Part shown: positions 52,610-63,716 of the stretch, piece after piece | How positions within the stretch are numbered: position 1 is the first letter of the stretch | How the letters are laid out: each line of letters opens with the position of its first letter | Assembly (NCBI GenBank): GCA_019096065.1 | Contig: JAGUCH010000003.1 | Coordinates: 2,604,001-2,668,000 of the forward strand | Reading direction: 5' to 3' | Length of the DNA stretch: 64,000 nt | Source of the DNA: Paracyclopina nana | Lineage: Eukaryota; Arthropoda; Copepoda; Cyclopoida; Cyclopettidae | Notes under the pieces: model-generated | What the model saw: the letters and a program-made list of their open reading frames with translations, nothing else | What the model was told of the DNA's origin: nothing | Database searches by the model: none | Made by a program: the position numbers and the translations under genes

Positions 52610-53693
52610 TCAGAAGGACCAATGCACTGTGAGTGTCTACAGTCAAAAAATCCTATCGGCAGTTGGTGTCTTAAACCCAAGGCATTTATTTTTCTGCATC
52701 TATATGTGACCACTTTTGACAATTTATGGCAGAGTGCTGATACGTCTTCTATGTATCTTAACGTGACTAATGTGTGCTCAAACAATTGATGCTGACTGCA
52801 ATAAATGAATTTAAAAAGCTTCTGCTTTGGATTTACACATTTCGTACTTTTGCTGTTTTTGCAGTGCGCAAAGTTAGAAATTGCAATGCTTTTAAATTGT
52901 CACAGCTTTTGCATTTCGAGTTAATGAAAACTTTTATTATGGAACATATGTCTCTACTATGTATGTATACATTGCCATTAGTGCATTTGTGGACCTTATG
53001 GCAATTTTATGGCCAACTCTACTACTTTTTCGGTGAATAAGTAATTTGTTGTTATAATGTGGCTTTCCAGCTTTTGCCATCGGAGCTTCATCATGGAAAT
53101 CGATACTAAACAACATTAAAACTCTATATGCCTCCTAAGATTGCCATCGTGCTTTGTAGCAAAGTTTTTTTTGCCTCCCTGTATTCAGCTATCCTCTCGC
53201 CTCACGTGGGCTCCTAAAAGGGATCTATACCTCATGAGTGTGTACGTAGACTTTCTCTCGAAGAAATGAGGCCAGAGCGTAAAAGGGAGAAGCAGCCGAG
53301 TTGGTTGGGCGAATCATGGGAGGCTGGCCCTTAAAGATTTTTTTTCCAGGATAATTCAGCATGAAATGTGCTTGTAGATTTAAAAAGTGAACAATCGGTT
53401 GACATGCATAAGTACTCGAAATGGTGCTAGCATGTGTAATTTTCATCGTTGGCTTTCATGTTTCGTACATAATTTCATTGATGAGAAAAAGAGAAAGCAT
53501 GTGTGTGTAGAGAGAGTATGGGGATCAAGCGCTGGCTAGCATTATTTGTGGTACATCCTGTACCCTGCATGAGCTGGCTAGGTCCTTATTTAGAAAGCCA
53601 GCTCTCCCTTCATACCCTCTTTCAGTTTGGTAAGGCAGTCGAGTGGATTGAGTACTTTCAGAATACTTATCGGTATTTGAAGCCAGCAGCAAA
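52610..53693. promoter_or_regulatory. upstream region of the Na,K-ATPase gene
   Basis: 1.1 kb holding the sulfotransferase 3' end and the Na,K-ATPase promoter and leader. An AAAGAGAAAGC word occurs near 53486. No coding exon recognised. Confidence 0.4.
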
Positions 53694-56600
53694 ATGGGTA
53701 AGAGCTCTCATTTCTCAAATTATTGCAACGCTTACAATTTTTCTGATATACAGGGAAAGACAAGGAGAAGGAGAAAGCAAAGATGGATGACTTGAAGAAG
53801 GAGCTGGAGGTGGATGTGCATAAGCTTCCAGCAGAGGAATTGTTTAAGCGTTTTGGAGTCAATCCTGCCACTGGTCTCACTGCAGCTCAAGCCAAAGCTA
53901 GCTTTGAAAAAAATGGGCCCAATGCATTGACACCTCCACCCACCACCCCAGAGTGGGTTAAGTTTTTGCAGGCGCTCTTTGGTGGATTTGCTATGCTTTT
54001 GTGGCTAGGAGCTGTGCTTTGCTTTGTAGCATATGGTATCCAAGCCTCTACCATGGAGCAACCTCCAGATGACAACTTGTACTTGGGCATTGTACTCACG
54101 GCTGTTGTGGTCATCACTGGTTGCTTCTCCTATTATCAGGAATCTAAGTCCTCTAAGATCATGGAGTCCTTCAAGAACATGGTGCCACAATACGCTTTGT
54201 GCTTGAGAGACGGAGAAAAAATCACGATTAAAGCTGAAGAATTGACCCTGGGTGACATAATTGATGTCAAGTTTGGAGATAGAATGCCTGCCGATATCAG
54301 AGTTTTAGAAGCGAGGGGTTTCAAGGTGGATAACTCTTCACTGACTGGTGAATCGGAGCCTCAAGCTAGATCTCCTGAATTTACCCATGAGAATCCCCTT
54401 GAGACCAAGAACTTGGCTTTTTTCTCAACCAATGCTGTGGAAGGTACCTGCAGAGGCCTTGTGGTCAGCATTGGAGATCATACTGTCATGGGTCGAATTG
54501 CTGGTCTTGCATCTGGCTTGGACACTGGAGACACACCAATTGCTAAAGAGATTGCCCACTTCATTCACATCATCACAGGAGTTGCAGTCTTCTTGGGAGT
54601 TACATTCTTCATAATTGCATTCATCTTGGGCTACCATTGGCTGGATGCAGTCATCTTCCTCATTGGTATCATTGTAGCAAATGTGCCAGAAGGCTTGCTC
54701 GCCACTGTCACTGTCTGCTTAACCCTTACTGCTAAGAGAATGGCCTCCAAAAACTGCTTGGTCAAGAACTTGGAAGCTGTTGAGACACTTGGATCAACTT
54801 CTACCATTTGCTCTGACAAGACTGGCACCCTCACCCAAAACCGAATGACAGTTGCTCACATGTGGTTTGATAATGTCATCCATGAAGCAGACACCTCTGA
54901 GGACCAATCTGGGGTAAGCATGAACAGAAATGCAGTTGGATGGAAAGCCCTCAGCAGAGTGGCAGCTCTTTGCAACCGTGCTGAATTCAAGCCTGGCCAA
55001 GATAACATCCCAATTTTGAAAAGAGAAGTCAATGGAGATGCCTCTGAAGCAGCCCTCTTAAAATGCTGTGAGCTGACTATGGGTAAAGTAATGGACTACA
55101 GAGCAAAGAACAAGAAAGTTTGCGAAATTCCTTTCAACTCAACCAACAAGTATCAGCTGTCTATCCATGAGGTCACAGATGAAAATGATGTCCGAAGAAA
55201 TTTGCTGGTTATGAAGGGAGCTCCAGAGAGAATCCTGTCTCGATGCTCCACCATTGTTATTGATGGTGAGGTGATTGATATGACTGATGAGTGGAAGGAC
55301 AACTTTAACAATGCCTATCTTGAGCTTGGTGGCTTGGGAGAGAGAGTACTGGGCTTCTGTGACTTCTTTTTGGACGCTGAAAAGTTCCCCCTGGGCTTTG
55401 AGTTTGATGCTGATGATCCGAATTTCCCAACTGAAGGACTGAGATTTGTTGGCTTGATTTCCATGATTGATCCTCCAAGAGCTGCCGTGCCAGATGCTGT
55501 TGCCAAGTGTAGGTCTGCTGGAATCAAAGTCATTATGGTCACTGGTGATCATCCAATTACTGCTAAAGCTATTGCCAAATCTGTTGGAATAATATCAGAA
55601 GGGAATGAAACAGTTGAAGATATTGCCGCAAGACTTAATATCCCTGTTGAAGAAGTGAATCCTAGAGAAGCACATGCTGCTGTGGTGCATGGAGGAGAAC
55701 TGAAGGATCTGAGAGAAACTGAGCTTGATGAAATCTTGATGTATCACACAGAAATTGTTTTTGCCAGAACTTCCCCTCAGCAAAAATTGATTATTGTGGA
55801 GGGCTGCCAAAGGATGGGTGCAATTGTAGCTGTGACTGGGGATGGTGTCAATGATTCACCAGCCTTGAAGAAAGCTGACATTGGAGTGGCAATGGGAATA
55901 GCAGGATCTGATGTGTCCAAGCAGGCAGCTGATATGATATTGCTGGATGACAATTTTGCTTCAATTGTCACTGGAGTGGAGGAAGGCCGACTGATTTTTG
56001 ACAACCTGAAAAAGTCAATTGCTTATACTCTGACCTCAAACATCCCTGAGATCTCTCCGTTTTTGCTCTTCATTTTGGCTGACATCCCATTGCCTCTTGG
56101 TACTGTTACAATTCTCTGCATTGATTTAGGAACAGACATGGTGCCTGCCATTTCAATGGCCTATGAGGAAGCAGAGTCAGACATTATGAAGCGTATGCCC
56201 AGAAACCCCTTCACGGATAAGCTTGTTAATGAAAGGCTGATTTCTGTGGCTTATGGCATGATTGGCATGATACAAGCTGCAGCTGGATTCTTTGTATACC
56301 TTGTCATTATGGCTGAAAATGGCTTTTGGCCAAGCAAGCTGCTTGGAATCAGAGAAAAATGGGACTCTCAGGCCGTTAATGATCTTGAAGATTCTTATGG
56401 ACAAGAATGGACCTACAGGGACCGCAAGATCTTGGAATATACTTGCCACACCGCCTTCTTTGCATCAATTGTCGTTGTTCAGTGGGCTGATTTGATCATC
56501 TGCAAAACTCGCAAGAATTCAGTTTTCCAGCAAGGAATGACCAACTGGATCATGAACTTTGGTCTATTTTTTGAGACTGCTCTGGCTGCTTTCCTCAGCT

Positions 56601-56764
56601 ACACTCCTGGCATGGACAAGGGCCTGAAGATGTACCCTCTCAAATTGAATTGGTGGTTTCCCGCCATTCCATTTTCCCTGCTTATCTTTGTTTTTGATGA
56701 AGTCCGCAAATGGCTTTTGAGAAACAACCCAGGAGGATGGGTGGAAAAAGAGACCTACTACTGA
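53694..56764 (+). CDS. ATP1A: Na+/K+-transporting ATPase alpha subunit
   Basis: 1,004 residues. The first coding exon contributes only ATG G (53694-53697); the rest is one uninterrupted exon (53754-56764). P-type ATPase landmarks in order: TGES in the actuator domain, M4 [14 protein letters not shown], phosphorylation loop [11 protein letters not shown], nucleotide-binding KGAPERIL, and hinge [17 protein letters not shown]. The C-terminus WVEKETYY is the conserved end that controls Na+ affinity. The M1-M2 loop keeps the Gln and Asn ([17 protein letters not shown]) found in ouabain-sensitive pumps, so no resistance substitution is seen. It exports three Na+ for two K+ across the plasma membrane with a beta subunit. 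The lysine-rich start [13 protein letters not shown] resembles insect and crustacean isoforms. Confidence 0.97.
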
Positions 56765-56970
56765 ACCAGCACAAAATGCCATCTAATGCATTTAGTCAAG
56801 AATGCCAGAATTTGGCTTTCTTAGTAACATAGTACTCGGCGTATAGGCTGACTTACTATGCATAATTCCATTGAACTTTGAACGCAAAAAGTACTTATTG
56901 TCTCGTTTTGCTGTCACAGTCCAATGTAATATCCAATAATAAAAAATGCAATCAACAAAAAATCCACGCC

Positions 56971-58065
56971 TCATTTCGCCATAGCCTTAAAGTTGAAGTT
57001 AGCAACTCCAACTTCTTCAACTTTGGCCATAATTGCTTCAGCATCCTGTTCATCTTGTCCAATAACAAATCCATTGAACCCCAATAGCTTTTTCCAGGGT
57101 TCCTGTAGAGGCTTTCCAGAGGCAAAAAATATGTCGAGAATGGCATTCGCACTTGAATTGCTGATGATTAATTCATGACCGGGTCCAAACACACAAGCTC
57201 CAGCAGCTAAAATGACCTTTGCGTTGGCTATGCTATCAAATAAGTTGAAAGTATACCTTGGTTAATAATTGTCTCCTGGCTCCCTTCCCCTTTGACGCAG
57301 CCTTCGCCATCAACGACATACAAGAATCCATGCTCCAAATCTTGGTCTACTGGAAGAGTGATGCATGCACCAATGTCCACTTGAATCCTAGCAATGACAA
57401 CTCTGGGCAATGCTTTCAGCTTCACTGGAGACTCCAACGAGGCTAATTGCCCAACGCATAGCCTCAAGAGCCCACCTAATCAGGAGAACAAAATAGTAGG
57501 ACTTTTCATTTATGGGGTGACTCAAAGGAGTTACCCTCTAGCTTTAAAAGTGGCAAGTCTTCCTCTTTGGCTCTGCAAAGTTCTGGCTCAAGGTCCAGTT
57601 TATTAATCGGAATTTTCACAATGGTTTGAATCAACCTGTTGGGCCCATCAACGGCAGTTTTCTCCTCATGGGCCACGCCCCTACCCGAAGATACTGCATA
57701 AATGCCTCCAGCGCAGTTCAGCTCTTCATTTCTTTGAGATGGCTCAGTGACGTTGTCATAGTCAGAAAAACCACCTTCCAGCACAAACGAAATGGCAATT
57801 AGGCCAGCATGGGGATGTACTCCGAATGGTGGCAAACCTGAGACATTTGTGATAATCAGCATACTTGACTGTTTGTAGTAAATATAATAGTATTTTTACC
57901 CTTTCCAACGTGCCTTCCACCATCATCGCACAGCACAAAAGGATCGAGGTCTTCCAAAGAATGCTTTGTCCCTTTGCCTTTAAAGTCAAGCGAGCCAACA
58001 AGCCTTACGAAAGGCCCAGCCTTAGTTGCAGCAACTGACTTAATAATGCTCCTTGCTGCTGACAT
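56971..58065 (-). CDS. PIR: pirin-family cupin protein
   Basis: Exons 57900-58065, 57535-57837, 57257-57475 and 56971-57227 give 314 residues. The N-terminal cupin has LEDLDPFVLCDD, the first metal-binding motif GVHPHAGLIAI (two His), and the second SSGRGVAHEEK (His and Glu), so all four iron ligands of pirin are kept. The C-terminal cupin ends with FASGKPLQEPW, matching the LIAGEPLREPV segment of pirin. Human pirin is an iron-dependent nuclear regulator of NF-kB; bacterial and plant relatives can act as quercetinases. The first exon (SIIKSVAATKAGPF) could hint at a mitochondrial or plastid-like presequence but this is weak. Divergence from animal pirins is substantial, so orthology is not certain. 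Confidence 0.85.
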
Positions 58066-58948
58066 GATGTATGCTGGCTTCCAGAAATGAGAATGTTATG
58101 AAATGTTGTAGCGCAGGCCTATTGCCTGTAAACCTTATACCCTGTGTGTATGATGAACTGCTACCTTATTGGATGCCAGCTTGCCAATCGCTGCACTTGG
58201 GCTTTCCGCACCTTTATTCTCTTGCACCCAACTCAGTTCTTTGCGAACTTTTCGCGCACAGTAAGTACGCTTGAACTTTTCCAACAAAGATTCTCTATTT
58301 TTAATTTATGCTGCTATACTGATATGCTGTAAGGTCTAACATTTCTTTCATTATATTGGCCATGGATTTGTATACTGACACGAAATGCAGTTTTTGTAGA
58401 GTCTATATAGTCATATACACAGGGCCACTATATATAGTGTGATGGTACACTTTTTTCACTTGTTAAAAAAGCAAAGGTGAGACGGGTAGCAATGGATTTT
58501 TCTGACGTCTGCCTTTATTCGCAAAATGACTCTGCAATTTAAAAGTTGTACGGAAAATAGGTGGAATGTTCAGCATGTCATATGCCAATTACCAAATGCG
58601 CAGCATGGGCAAGTTTCGTGCTTGCATTCTTCGTGCGGAGAAAAGTCAGGATAATGATGAATAAGAGTCCTTTTTTACAAACGAATCTACCAACTTTTAC
58701 GACAAGGCCAGGGAATGCTTCAAAAATGATTCATGCTTAGTAGTGTGTCTTCTTTAGGTCCCTGCATGTCATGCAATATTCTAATGAACATGCAATTAAT
58801 GTGCACTGATTATTTGTGGCTCTCCCTCCAACTTACCTTATTGATCTAACAGGCTGTTGAATTTCCATTAGACACCACAAAAAAAGGAGAAGCAGTGGCA
58901 AGGTCAGCTTGCAACAGATAAGTGCTGCATTTTCTAAAGTGCTCAATC
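58066..58948. promoter_or_regulatory. divergent intergenic region between the pirin gene and calaxin
   Basis: 0.88 kb with both promoters. A short perfect palindrome CACTATATATAGTG lies near 58428. No exon or inserted element recognised. Confidence 0.45.
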
Positions 58949-59618
58949 ATGGCGGATATTGGAGCTGTACTGAGGAAGCAGCAAAGCAAGCTTGGAGAAA
59001 CCCTAGCTAGGAAAGCTCATTTTTCTGTGGGTGAAATCGACAATTTGCTCGCGCTTTACCGTAAACTCTGCGTAGGAACAGAAATTGATAGAATGGATAG
59101 GACCAGATTCAGAGAGTTTCTGCATAATGCCTTCGATATGACTGATGACATCCTTCTCGATCGCATTTTCAAGCACTTTGACAGCGATAATGACGGGTTT
59201 ATTAACAGAGACGAATGGATCATGGGACTCAGCGTTTTCTTGAAAGGTATTTTTAAACGGACTTTTTTGGCTCTATTCCTTATTTTCTGCCAACTTAGGA
59301 ACTGAAGAAGAGCATATTCAATACTGCTTTGATATCTATGATCTCAATGGTGATGGAATGATCTCAAGGGAAGAAATGTTGAATATGCTTAAAACAAGCC
59401 TGGGTCGTCAAGGCATGGATGAGGATCCTGATGAAGGAGTTAAGGATCTGATTGATATGACTTTGAGGAAACTGGACCGGGATAAGGACGGGAAAGTATC
59501 CTTCAAAGACTGGTCGACGGCAGTTAGGATGGAGCCTCTGATGATGGAAGCTTTTGGTCCTTGCCTGCCTTCTAGAAGGCAAGGAGAGATTTTTATGGCA
59601 AAAGTGGATTCCGAGTGA
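58949..59618 (+). CDS. CLXN: calaxin (EF-hand regulator of outer-arm dynein)
   Basis: Exons 58949-59246 and 59299-59618 give 205 residues, close to 211 in human. EF-hand loops are visible: DSDNDGFINRDEW, DLNGDGMISREEM and DRDKDGKVSFKDW. Family-specific stretches include FDMTDDILLDRIFKHF, GLSVFLKG, EDPDEGVKDLIDMTL (partly shown) and the strongly conserved EAFGPCLPSRR near the end. Calaxin binds outer-arm dynein and adjusts ciliary and sperm flagellar waveform to Ca2+. Its presence implies motile axonemes. The ATG at 58949 was chosen because the upstream open frame starts with GTG and adds nothing conserved. Confidence 0.92.
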
Positions 59619-60171
59619 AACATCGCATCATACCTACTATTTTGCTATTTTTAGTTGAGCATTAATAATACAACAACCGGTATAACTAATTAAAAACTCA
59701 TACTCTATAGCCACCCTGACCCTGAGCAAAGTGCTTTGAAATTATTTTAATTATGCTCGAGAGGCACCATATTGCTTAATTTATTTAATCTGAGACTTGC
59801 AATTTGTCAAGTCAGATAGGTTGCGATAAATGCATTAAGATATCTTGCGTATAAAAACTTTAATAATTAGCAATAATTACAAGAACGGAGCAGTTTTTTG
59901 TAATGCAGAGTTGCAATTCACTTTATTTTCTGGCGATTGTGAATTTAGCATTTGTGTGAAATAGAATTTGCTAGCAGCAATAGCTGCGGCGACATCTGAT
60001 TATGCTTCGTTCACTATGCTACTCACCTGAACTTTGTACCGCGCGAGCTCACGCGTTGCCATGGCAGATTTCTGTCTGTCCTGCCACGACTCTTCTGCTA
60101 GAACTGCTCCAGCATTAAATACCGAAATTTTTTCTCGTCTAATCGCAAGTGGGTAAATTTAATTCATCGCA
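59619..60171. promoter_or_regulatory. intergenic region between calaxin and IDH1
   Basis: 553 bp containing the calaxin 3' end and IDH promoter. No exon or repeat recognised. Confidence 0.45.
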
Positions 60172-61470
60172 ATGGCCGAGAAAATTAAAACTGGACCCGT
60201 GGTAGACATGCTGGGCGATGAGATGACCCGCATCATCTGGGACCTCATCAAGGAGAAGCTCCTTCAGCCTCACTTGGACATGGAGCTCCATACTTTTGAC
60301 TTGGGCGTGGAGTACCGCGACCAAACCGACGATCAGGTCACCATTGATTGCGCTGAGGCAATCAAAAAGTACAATGTGGGCATCAAGTGCGCAACCATCA
60401 CCCCTGATGAGGCCAGGGTGGAGGAGTTCAAGCTGAAGAAGATGTGGAAATCGCCCAATGGGACCATTCGAAACATTCTCGGCGGCACTGTCTTCCGAGA
60501 GGCCATCATTTGCAAGAACATTCCGAGACTAGTGACCCCATGGACCAAACCCATTGTGGTGGGTAGGCATGCTCATGGAGACCAGTACAAGGCTACCGAC
60601 ATCGTCGTGCCTGGAGCTGGCACCGTGGAGCTCGTTTTCAAGCCTGAAGACGGATCCGAACCCAAAGTAACAAGCCTTATAAAAATAGTTGTGAAATGAA
60701 ATGGCTAAATAGTAATATTTCAGGTGTGGCAAGTCAACAAGTTCACTGGCAAGGGAGTGGCAATGGGCATGTATAATACGCACGCTAGCATTGTCGATTT
60801 CGCCCACTGTTGCTTCAAGTACGCATTGGACCGCGAATTTCCTCTGTACATGTCTACCAAGAACACCATTCTCAAGGTGTACGATGGCATGTTCAAAGAT
60901 GTTTTCCAAGAGCTGTATGACAGCGAGTACAAGGCTGCTTTTGAGGCCAAAAAAATCTGGTATGAGCACAGGCTTATTGATGACATGGTTGCTCAAGCCA
61001 TGAAATCTGAGGGCGGATTTGTTTGGGCCTGCAAAAACTATGATGGCGATGTCCAATCCGACTCCGTTGCTCAAGGGTATGGGTCCCTAGGAATGATGAC
61101 CTCTGTGCTCATCTGTCCTGATGGCAAGACCGTCGAAGCTGAGGCTGCCCATGGAACTGTCACGAGGCACTACCGCCAACATCAGCAGGGCAAAGAGACC
61201 TCTACCAACCCCATTGCGTCCATCTTTGCGTGGACTCGGGGTCTGGCCCATAGAGCCAAGCTTGACAACAATGAGAGGCTCGCAAAATTCAGCCAAGCTT
61301 TGGAGGATGTTTGCGTTGAGACAATTGAGGCTGGTCACATGACCAAAGACTTGGCCATTTGCATCAAAGGCATGGCTAACGTTGCTCGCAAGGACTACAT
61401 GAATACTTTTGAGTTTCTCGACAAGTTGGCCGAGAACTTGACCATCAAAATGTCATCATCGAAAATTTAA
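60172..61470 (+). CDS. IDH1: NADP-dependent isocitrate dehydrogenase, cytosolic/peroxisomal type
   Basis: Exons 60172-60666 and 60724-61470 give 413 residues, the usual IDH1 length. There is no presequence: it starts [20 protein letters not shown]. Substrate residues are clear in [16 protein letters not shown] and [14 protein letters not shown] (the Arg equivalent to human R132). NADP-site blocks [12 protein letters not shown] and [11 protein letters not shown] are present. It oxidises isocitrate to 2-oxoglutarate and supplies NADPH. The last three residues are Ser-Lys-Ile, close to a type 1 peroxisomal signal (SKL/AKL); whether Ile is accepted here is uncertain. Separated from the convergent GrpE gene by only about 60 bp. 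Confidence 0.96.
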
Positions 61471-61533
61471 TTTTTTTTCTTGCTGCAATTTAATAACAAA
61501 GGCAACAAACGAGTTCATCAGTATGCATTAATT

Positions 61534-62286
61534 TCACTTCTTTGACACGCCCACTAGAGCTGGCCTGATCGTTCTTCCCCGCAAGGAGTATCCCACTTTT
61601 TGGACATCCACAACAGTGTTCACTTCCTTGTCGGGGGCGGGAACTTGAAACAGTGCCTCGTGCTTGTTGGGGTCAAACTTTTCATTCAAAGGGTTGATGG
61701 CCTCAAAGCCATGGCGCTTGAACACTTGAGTCAGCTGAGCCTGCGTCATTTGCAGGCCTTGGTGCAAGCCCTCCACAGTCTGACCTTCGACTCCCATGCT
61801 GACAGCCTTGTCGAGAACATCGGCTACATCAAGGAGGTCTTTTCCGAATCCCTGGATACCAAACACCTTTGCATCGTCAATTTGCTTGGTGAGCCTTTTG
61901 CGCATGTTGTCACTCTCTGCAATGGCTCTCCTGTACTTGTCGAGGATATCTTCGTGCTTAGCCTTCCATTCTTCAGAGGTGGCCTTGAGCTCTTCAAGGG
62001 AAGCCTTCAGTTCTTTAACCTCAGGCGAGTCTTCCACAGCAGCAGATTCCTCTTCGGCCTTTTTGTCATTTTGCCAGAACGATGAAGAATGAAGGAGCTT
62101 GATGCAACTCGGCTCAAATTTCAAGAGTTGACATCGCTCTATAACAGTCAATGCTACTTGATGGGTCACCAAAAATTATCGATGGGCTTTACCTGAATTT
62201 GAGAGTAGAGTTGACGATTGTGCAATCATAGATGAATGTTGGCGAATTCTGCAGCAAATCTGCCGTGTGATGCCGAACGAGGACAT
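61534..62286 (-). CDS. GRPEL1: mitochondrial GrpE nucleotide-exchange factor
   Basis: Exons 62193-62286 and 61534-62153 give 237 residues. Exon 1 encodes an Arg/Ser-rich presequence (SSFGITRQICCRIRQHSSM). The long N-terminal helix (about 85-140, KHEDILDKYRRAIAESDNMR) and the C-terminal beta domain with the family signature (FDPNKHEALFQVP; VVDVQKVGYSLRGRTIRPA) are typical GrpE. It releases ADP from mitochondrial Hsp70 during protein import and folding. The intron is only 39 nt. The larger open frame starts with TTG at 62172 and lacks an ATG, so the upstream exon with a targeting sequence is the better start. Divergent from ATG3. Confidence 0.93.
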
Positions 62287-62674
62287 GGTGCTAAATGCAG
62301 AGAAATGTAAAATTCAGGTGTGCTTTTGTAACTCACTGATGTTTATTTACAAATGTTGGGAACAGAGAGCGTGGAGAGCCAAAAAATTTCAGGCTTCTTG
62401 TAAGCAATTGCGGCCTTGGTTTCCTAAGAAAATACCTTATCACTTATTTTTACTTACTTCAAGTTTTTATTAACTATATTATATTACTAAATTATGCGCT
62501 AGGCTCACAGTATCTACTTTTAAAAAAATTAATTAGAGTTTCGTACTGAGTTTTAGTAGAGCACAATTTGATCCCTCAGCTAGTGTCTCAACAACATTCA
62601 TTTTTAGCTGAGTGTTTGACTGTTTTGTGGGAGGTTGAAGGTTCCTGGTTTTTTTACATCTGTCGTTGCAAAAA
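62287..62674. promoter_or_regulatory. divergent promoter region between GrpE and ATG3
   Basis: 388-bp AT-rich spacer with outward transcription on both sides. No coding exon recognised. Confidence 0.5.
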
Positions 62675-63624
62675 ATGCAAAGCATCATCAATAACGTGAA
62701 ATCTTCGGGCCTGAAAGTGGCAGAGTATCTGACTCCTGTATTGAAAGAGTCCAAGTTTCAAGAAACTGGCGTCATTACTCCGGAAGAATTCGTGGCTGCT
62801 GGTGACCATCTGGTTCACCATTGTCCAACTTGGCAATGGGCCACCGGAGATGAAGCTTCAATAAAGGAGTAGTAAGCATAATTTTTAAAGAAAGGCTTCG
62901 ATCATATTCTACAAGCAATTATCTCTTCAGTCTCCCCAAGGATAAGCAATTTTTGATCACAAGAAATGTGCCTTGCTACAAGAGATGCCGTCAAATGGAG
63001 TATTCAAGTGAACAAGAAAAAATACTGGACGATGGAGACGATGAAGGCTGGGTTGACACGCATCATTTCGCCGAAAAAAACTCAGTCGAGGAGAAGGTAT
63101 CTGAGATGAGGCTCGACGATGAGAGTGGCCCACCTGATGAGACTCAGGATGACTCCGAGGAGGAAGCTGTTGACATGGACGAATTCATTGAAAGTGGCAT
63201 GCTCGAGGACGCGGCCACAATTGACGTGAAAAAAGTGAATGCCAGTTGTGGGGGAGAAATCGTGGCCACTAGAACTTACGATCTGAATATCACCTATGAC
63301 AAGTACTACCAGACCCCTCGACTGTGGCTCTTTGGCTATAACGAATCACGAAAACCCCTCAGCGTGGATGAGATGTATGAAGACTTTTCGGCTGATCATG
63401 CCAAGAAAACGATCACCATGGATGCTCATCCGCATTTGCCTGGCCCACCACAGGCCTCAGTTCATCCTTGTCGTCACGCTCAAGTCATGAAAAAGCTCAT
63501 CGATCAAATCACAGAAGGGGGTGGAGAACTGGGCGTGCACATGTACTTGATAGTGTTCCTCAAGTTTGTGCAAGCCATTATACCCACTATTGAATATGAT
63601 TTCACCCAGAACTTTGCTTTGTAA
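62675..63624 (+). CDS. ATG3: autophagy E2-like enzyme ATG3
   Basis: Exons 62675-62871 and 62931-63624 give 296 residues. The N-terminal membrane-sensing amphipathic helix and [20 protein letters not shown] are conserved. An acidic flexible insert (about 95-155) follows, then the E2-like core [20 protein letters not shown] and the catalytic-Cys motif [17 protein letters not shown]. The end is [20 protein letters not shown] and then [11 protein letters not shown], where relatives also terminate. ATG3 transfers Atg8/LC3 from ATG7 to phosphatidylethanolamine on growing autophagosomes. The ATG at 62675 is the first ATG in frame and matches the family start. Confidence 0.96.
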
Positions 63625-63716
63625 AGCTCCTTGGTCAACTTTAAGTGTGATATACGCTACATGTAAGAAGAAAGTTCGTTTATCAGCTTCTCATCTAGTT
63701 CTCTATCGTTTTCCAG

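Noticed and set aside
53503-53790. 95-codon ORF upstream of the Na,K-ATPase
   Set aside because: It reads through the leader and first intron; the conserved MGKDKEKEK start is obtained only by splicing 53697 to 53754.
61534-62172. GrpE start at 62172
   Set aside because: That codon is TTG; an upstream exon supplies an ATG and a mitochondrial targeting sequence with matching phase.
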